From Corticimicrobacter sp040137905 (GTDB lineage Bacteria; Pseudomonadota; Gammaproteobacteria; Burkholderiales; Burkholderiaceae_B), in assembly GCF_040137905.1 (NCBI RefSeq), contig NZ_JBEFDG010000009.1, forward strand, positions 1-9,231: a stretch of DNA of 9,231 bases, in the 5' to 3' direction. The notes under the pieces are model-generated. The model worked only from the letters and a program-made list of their open reading frames with translations. It did not search any database and was not told the origin of the DNA. A program made the translations under genes and the position numbers. Shown here piece by piece: positions 7,701 through 9,231 of this stretch (position 1 is the first letter of the stretch; the number at the start of each line of letters is the position of its first letter).

Positions 7701-9231
7701 TTGCCGGAGAAGTTGGCCGCGGGCTTGAAGTCATAGGAACCATCTGCACGCAGGGTCAGCGTCCCCAGCGGCTTGTCCGCTGCAGCACCCGGAATCTGGA
7801 TGGCAGTGGTGCCGGGCGCGAATTCCTTGAGCGTGGTGCCATTGGCCTCGAATACGCCGGCAATGGTGAAACCGATCACCTTGAGCGCGCCTTCACCCCA
7901 GTTATTGTCGTTGGCAATCACATTGCCCTTGACCACACCACCGGAGATGGCTGTTTCCTGACCATTGATCCAGGCCTTGCCACCCGAGAGGTCTTCCTTG
8001 AGCACCACGCTGTCGGGGGCAGCCACCGGCGCATCGTTGGTGCCATTGACCTTGATCGTGATCTTCGTGTCGTCCCAGGCACTGTGCTGGTCCCAGACAC
8101 GCACATCGAAGACCTCATCGACGACGTCCCCACTCTTCAGCGCCTGGGTCGCCGGCTTGCTGTCGTCCAGTTGATAAGTCCACTTGCCCGTTGTCGCGTC
8201 CAGGGTAATCGAACCGTACTTGCCTTCCAGCGTCAACACACCCTTGTTGGAGCTGCCATCCTTGAGCGACCAGGTCAGTTGTGCGCTTTCGTCCTTGTCG
8301 GTCGCCACCAGTTGCCCGCTGGCCGAGCTATCGCCATCCACACCATAACCGGACTCGGTCACGGACAGATCCCAGGTTGACTGGTTGTTGGTGATGACAG
8401 GCTTGTCATTGGTACCGTTGATCGTGATCGTCAGCGTGGAATAGTGGGTTGCGCCCTGGGGATCGACTATCTCGTAGGTGAAGGTATCAAACACCTTGTC
8501 GCCCTGATCCAGCTTCTCGACCGCGTCAGAGCCATCCTTGAGCTTATAGGTATAGCTGCCGTCGGCCTTGATCGTCAGCGTACCGTACTGCGTCTCGACC
8601 TTGATGCCACTTGTCGTTACGGTTTCACCACCATCTGCCGGCAAAGTGGCGTGCTTGCCAATGAACACCTGCGTTACCTGCAGCGCAGCCTTTTCACCCT
8701 CATCCAGATCTTGATCATTGGTCAGAACATTTGCCTTGACTTCCGTCTTGCCTGCAAATGCCTCATTCCCACCCACCTTCACCCCGGACTCTGTCACCGC
8801 GTTGGTATCGGGCTTGGCGACTGGCGCATCATTGGTACCGGTAATCGTAATCACCAACTTGGCATCGGCAGTGCCCCCTTCGCCATCGCTGATTTTGTAG
8901 CTGAACTCGACCTTCGCCTCTTTGCCAACCGCCAGGTAATCGAAACTCTTGCCAGGATTAAACACATAGCTGCCATCCGGTTTGAGCGTCAGCGTGCCGC
9001 CCGCAGCACCGCTGCCCTGAATCACGCCAGCCAGATCGACTCCATTTGCCGGCACCTCTTTGTAGACACCAGGCTGTCCGTCTTTACCGATGCCAGCGAT
9101 ATGCGTCACGAAGATATCATCGCCATCGGGGTCGCTGTCGTTCTTGAGCAGACCGTCTGCCTTGCCCACGGTCAGCACCGTGTTCTCTTCGGTCGTGTTC
9201 GCGTCATCAACCGCCTCGGGCGGCGGGTTCT
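1721..9231 (-). CDS. Giant type I-secreted repeat adhesin (BapA/LapA-like), 3' part, 5' end outside window
   Basis: The frame is open from the right edge to TAA at 1721-1723 and gives 2502 visible residues. The true start is not in the window: the codons before the GTG at 9176-9178 read PPPEAVDDANTTEENT, a normal VCBS-domain opening. Domain order: three VCBS-like repeats, each ending in NGTND/TGTND (to about 8021); a cadherin/VCBS-like domain (to about 7586); then about eleven divergent Ig-like units resembling T1SS-143 repeats, with D-x-D-G-S-E turns and I-x-[PV]-P-P strands (to about 2279). Last is a C-terminal module with GQGGDDTVW and IETLDL...VKDVLDM, of the class exported by type I secretion. 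The protein is acidic, rich in D, G, T and V, and I see no cysteine in it. Known relatives are cell-surface or biofilm adhesins held or released by an ABC/MFP/TolC exporter. None of those exporter genes is visible here. Calcium binding by the DxDG-type loops is expected from the family. A strong terminator follows the stop codon. Function is inferred from architecture only; the ligand is unknown. Confidence 0.93.
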   Translation of the reverse strand, partial: NPPPEAVDDANTTEENTVLTVGKADGLLKNDSDPDGDDIFVTHIAGIGKDGQPGVYKEVPANGVDLAGVIQGSGAAGGTLTLKPDGSYVFNPGKSFDYLAVGKEAKVEFSYKISDGEGGTADAKLVITITGTNDAPVAKPDTNAVTESGVKVGGNEAFAGKTEVKANVLTNDQDLDEGEKAALQVTQVFIGKHATLPADGGETVTTSGIKVETQYGTLTIKADGSYTYKLKDGSDAVEKLDQGDKVFDTFTYEIVDPQGATHYSTLTITINGTNDKPVITNNQSTWDLSVTESGYGVDGDSSASGQLVATDKDESAQLTWSLKDGSSNKGVLTLEGKYGSITLDATTGKWTYQLDDSKPATQALKSGDVVDEVFDVRVWDQHSAWDDTKITIKVNGTNDAPVAAPDSVVLKEDLSGGKAWINGQETAISGGVVKGNVIANDNNWGEGALKVIGFTIAGVFEANGTTLKEFAPGTTAIQIPGAAADKPLGTLTLRADGSYDFKPAANFSGKIPTITYTVQEPEGNGEAGLKSTSTLNFEVQPVADAPELKGKNLTTQEDTITTVTDAAQSPPTSLGLKVPLVTDGVDLNGPGAEGDNPELLGLITLTVSGGAFTKANPGVLKIPADGAQAGKDIDLVGNNQKIQIVIIDEHGNYVSHTKPAIEAAEKAGSTVLKLTQAQYEGIQLQPAEHRHENITIKVGVSSYEVDDQGMPLKDTAGKEISAPKTVTVSIDVQAVTDDVALTWNDGTNKLSITDAREDVPVNLKSLLQAQFEDLDGSEERWVTITNKTGHTILVNGQELADGEISGKLAQGSLSTKTDGFGDLNISGAKNFSGSLNGIVVTLHAKDRDGDSVKASTQEKSASVTLNMEVAPVADELNIQGAEGNEDSAIRFLDKIGFQDSDGSETITQFVIKDVPAGWVVRDENGQVVSAETDGSYKLISTPAGQAGVGSMDAFKDWTITPPPQDSRDATFKVEYTVRDVKLDDSGNPVLGADGNPVVDSKDYTSDLKVVVKAVAETVGGPGSENDGNLNNDLTMTGGHAYDQSVLGQEDEWFALNTDGFNLKDGWSNPDGKEQGGAGSEDTYALLTPVLVEGARDTQGNLIDSVTGSWFSYVGADGKEVEVEFTGKPVEIPVEFLHTVKFLPAHNVAGEFKIEVQAKTVDHDPDGGTATAISGKAELTGIKIAPVADDLDALAVSPARGKEDTDIALVIRPSTSDASETFNVKLEGIPEGAVLKYNGQELTVTNGSVTINDFDTSKPLTIRPPHNSNVDFDLKVSAQTVDVLGNLGSSEGGKWAEQTLPVRVQGVADVASLTAKAYEATEEHIEKSLGSKITLGDLIGSVSQHDTDGSEKLSFRITGLDGQFNLEGATFLGGEGAARVWVVSVPKPQGAQTAEEAAKAALDQVKITVPPHYSGEVKATIIPVTTENDGDWLTNKPVEVVAVVTPSPESTGQGGDGLTEDKEVAISFGVGNNHGDGNEAVTAVYINAADIAKAANADGFTLYLDGKPLQDVLTQDANGYYKLSGDQLTQVTGKANTPEFAHNQGAPKFSFGIKYEITDHSTDGKVDAVTKVMDEQPYTLTVKAVTDAVTAEFKGVDAAAGVAQADADGITVSSTGSFGVKLELSKDDLDGSENLTQIVVEGVPNGLVVEGLVVAGQPVGSVSYLGDGKWLLEIPSKDYPAFNGKIDAQVQFQAGSVLGQHTDLPITITVVTQDSGATELALDQVKWSLTSDLDGSGAGTAPSVDLEWGQKDDFKGTEEQPFTLDQAFDAKLDLGNGATSANFTLTLKLPAGAKITHDGVELSPTKIGDGETELWVISGKGDDAALQKFLQEIEITPPANLNDNFGGLVYDATLTAYHPGSGSQDQGVLEGQALPLTPVTDEDGISIALTKEGTNDVPEEGSPVDVKITIGNGVDGPSTLGDTLYVSLKEAGFGSDGKAGQLTDANGQPLVVVTNPEGLPAGQYYAVPVQPGTTIPANGSISVDLKYTPHPDHQYTSGNVKVDAWVQKTEQGADAPKLASGAGDATLKGVSNGYDITVGEKQTDANGKETWVQSGKENQDGQSRIELDIGGKGLLDTDGSEQAYVALLKNLPNGFLVYVGADAASAGLAENAGAAADGSALWTIPLEGGKLPAYIAIQPPQNWNGTLDSLQLSVLNGETNAVIRDDAATFNLHVEAVADGIHSINAAPAFGREGDIVRLNLNVMLKDGEAVEGTVADQSVETLSLAFSGLGEHAAFYVGNDLLAFNGTDKGFSYDAATGTYQVYGLSQAEADSLGVLQSANAAADKVTFEAWTVESQGGDKSAVANGEFSLALSKQAAASTGDDHLLFDGVNPIDGQGGDDTVWLRFGEDIDFGQYGEQGQAAVPFRNIETLDLTREGFDHELLNLSVKDVLDMTDSDHILTIKANEGDRVSFLESDGWTLNSDKSAANQDFDVYEATGADGKTAEVLISKDFKGIELGAQDAGVAGKQAAPASAEPSFFVDPEAQSQFARDLVDQGKSGLDS
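1724..2278 (-). other. C-terminal type I secretion module of the adhesin
   Basis: These are the last 185 residues. They begin ASTGDDHLLFDG and then carry one RTX-like nonapeptide GQGGDDTVW (2201-2227). Next come F-R-N-I-E-T-L-D-L, LLNLSVKDVLDM, a beta strand LTIKANEGDRVSF, GWTLN, and FDVYEAT...AEVLISKDFKGIEL. This order (GxDDxL, NIExLDLT, LxLxDVLDMxD, LxVxGxxGDxVxL, W, YxxYxxGxAxLxI) is the usual end of very large type I-secreted adhesins. Those normally finish near the last strand. Here a further 45 residues follow: an Ala/Pro/Gly-rich linker and then a probable short helix with FARDLVDQG. Export signal function is inferred from family knowledge. Confidence 0.8.
2279..7585 (-). repeat. Array of about eleven divergent T1SS-143-like Ig-fold repeats
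   Basis: A recurring linker V-x-[PAG]-V-[AT]-[DE] delimits the units: VQAVTDDVAL (7007-7036), VAPVADELNI (6596-6625), VKAVAETV (about 6180), IAPVADDL (about 5665), VQGVADVA (about 5305), VKAVTDAV (about 4475), LTPVTDED (about 3590) and VEAVADGI (about 2700). Inside units, D-x-D-G-S-E turns occur at 6896-6913, 6518-6535, 5180-5197, 4334-4351 and 2990-3007. They are usually followed by a G-[LI]-P/D-x-G strand and later by an I-x-[PV]-P-P strand (ITPPPQ, IRPPHN, ITVPPH, ITPPAN, IQPPQN). This pattern resembles the T1SS-143 repeat described in type I-secreted adhesins. Units differ widely in sequence and length, so they are old repeats. Boundaries are approximate and drawn by eye. Confidence 0.72.
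7586..8020 (-). repeat. Cadherin/VCBS-like domain 4, transition to the Ig-like repeat region
   Basis: The domain contains VVLKEDLSGG, GNVIANDNNWGEGAL, GTLTLRADGSYDFKPAANFSG and ITYTVQEPEG. It ends at VQPVADAPEL instead of NGTNDAPVA. The N-A-N-D turn and the GTLTLxADGSYxF hairpin keep it in the VCBS/cadherin-like class. The changed end linker marks the switch to the second repeat type, which uses V-x-[PAG]-V-[AT]-[DE] linkers downstream. Confidence 0.75.
8021..8392 (-). repeat. VCBS-like repeat 3
   Basis: The unit starts at TNNQSTWDLSVTESG and includes GQLVATDKDESAQLTWS, YGSITLDATTGKWTYQLD and VFDVRVWDQHSAWDD, closing with VNGTNDAPVA. It matches the shorter VCBS subtype with a D-K-D-E-S turn followed by LTW and a GSITLD..TG.WTYxLD hairpin. 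It is less like repeats 1 and 2 than they are like each other. Confidence 0.83.
8393..8815 (-). repeat. VCBS-like repeat 2
   Basis: The unit runs from KPDTNAVTESG through VLTNDQDLDEGE, YGTLTIKADGSYTY and FTYEIVDPQGA to the closing INGTNDKPVI. It carries the standard VCBS signatures (ND.D turn, GTLTIxxDGSYxY hairpin, D-x-x-G, NGTND). It diverges from repeat 1 in sequence and carries an insertion around the segment FIGKHATLPADGGE, so it is not a recent duplicate. Confidence 0.85.
8816..9231 (-). repeat. VCBS-like repeat 1 (partial at window edge)
   Basis: This protein repeat lies inside the adhesin. It opens with AVDDANTTEENT, continues with GLLKNDSDPDGDD, then GTLTLKPDGSYVF and FSYKISDGEGG, and closes with ITGTNDAPVA. 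These are the hallmark positions of VCBS/bacterial cadherin-like domains: an acidic calcium-type turn, a GxLTLxxDGSYxF hairpin and the NDAP linker. A few N-terminal residues may lie beyond the edge. Confidence 0.85.

Noticed and set aside
6860..8380. Plus-strand open frame of 506 codons
   Set aside because: It is in the same antisense register as the previous frame and overlaps clear VCBS-like domains on the minus strand. No ribosome binding site or domain supports it.
9176..9178. GTG as the start codon of the adhesin
   Set aside because: The frame continues upstream to the window edge, and the 17 residues before it are a typical VCBS opening. The GTG is an internal valine.

Overview
The window holds two real genes, both on the minus strand: the 3' part of a giant adhesin gene and, downstream of it, a complete glycosyltransferase gene. 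The adhesin architecture (tandem VCBS-like repeats, then T1SS-143-like repeats, then a C-terminal module of the type I secretion class) points to a Gram-negative bacterium, most likely a proteobacterium. I cannot name the species. Sampled lines give about 61% GC in the adhesin and about 48% in the glycosyltransferase.

Layout in transcription order (right to left). From the right edge (9231) to 1721 runs one uninterrupted reading frame of 2502 visible residues. Its 5' end lies outside the window. The visible N-terminal part has three VCBS-like repeats and a cadherin/VCBS-like domain (9231 to about 7586). A long stretch of divergent Ig-like repeats follows, separated by a recurring linker of the form V-x-[PAG]-V-[AT]-[DE] (about 7585 to 2279). 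The C-terminus is a secretion-type module with one RTX-like nonapeptide and an extra tail of about 45 residues (2278 to 1724). A strong rho-independent terminator (perfect 16-bp stem plus a T-rich tract) sits just after the stop codon. Only 14 bases beyond its T-rich tract a 522-residue glycosyltransferase begins (1633 to 65). It resembles the GtfA/TarM-type GT4 enzymes that attach sugars to serine-rich adhesins or teichoic acid. The last 64 bases at the left edge hold only a short hairpin.

Working model (inference): the protein is a very large, calcium-binding, cysteine-poor surface adhesin exported by a type I system encoded elsewhere, and the adjacent enzyme may glycosylate it in the cytoplasm before export. 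The gene pair has no room for a promoter between the terminator and the second gene. The glycosyltransferase is therefore either expressed by read-through, as a low-level second cistron, or from a promoter inside the 3' end of the adhesin gene. No gene on the plus strand is credible. The very long plus-strand open frames are codon-register shadows of the adhesin.
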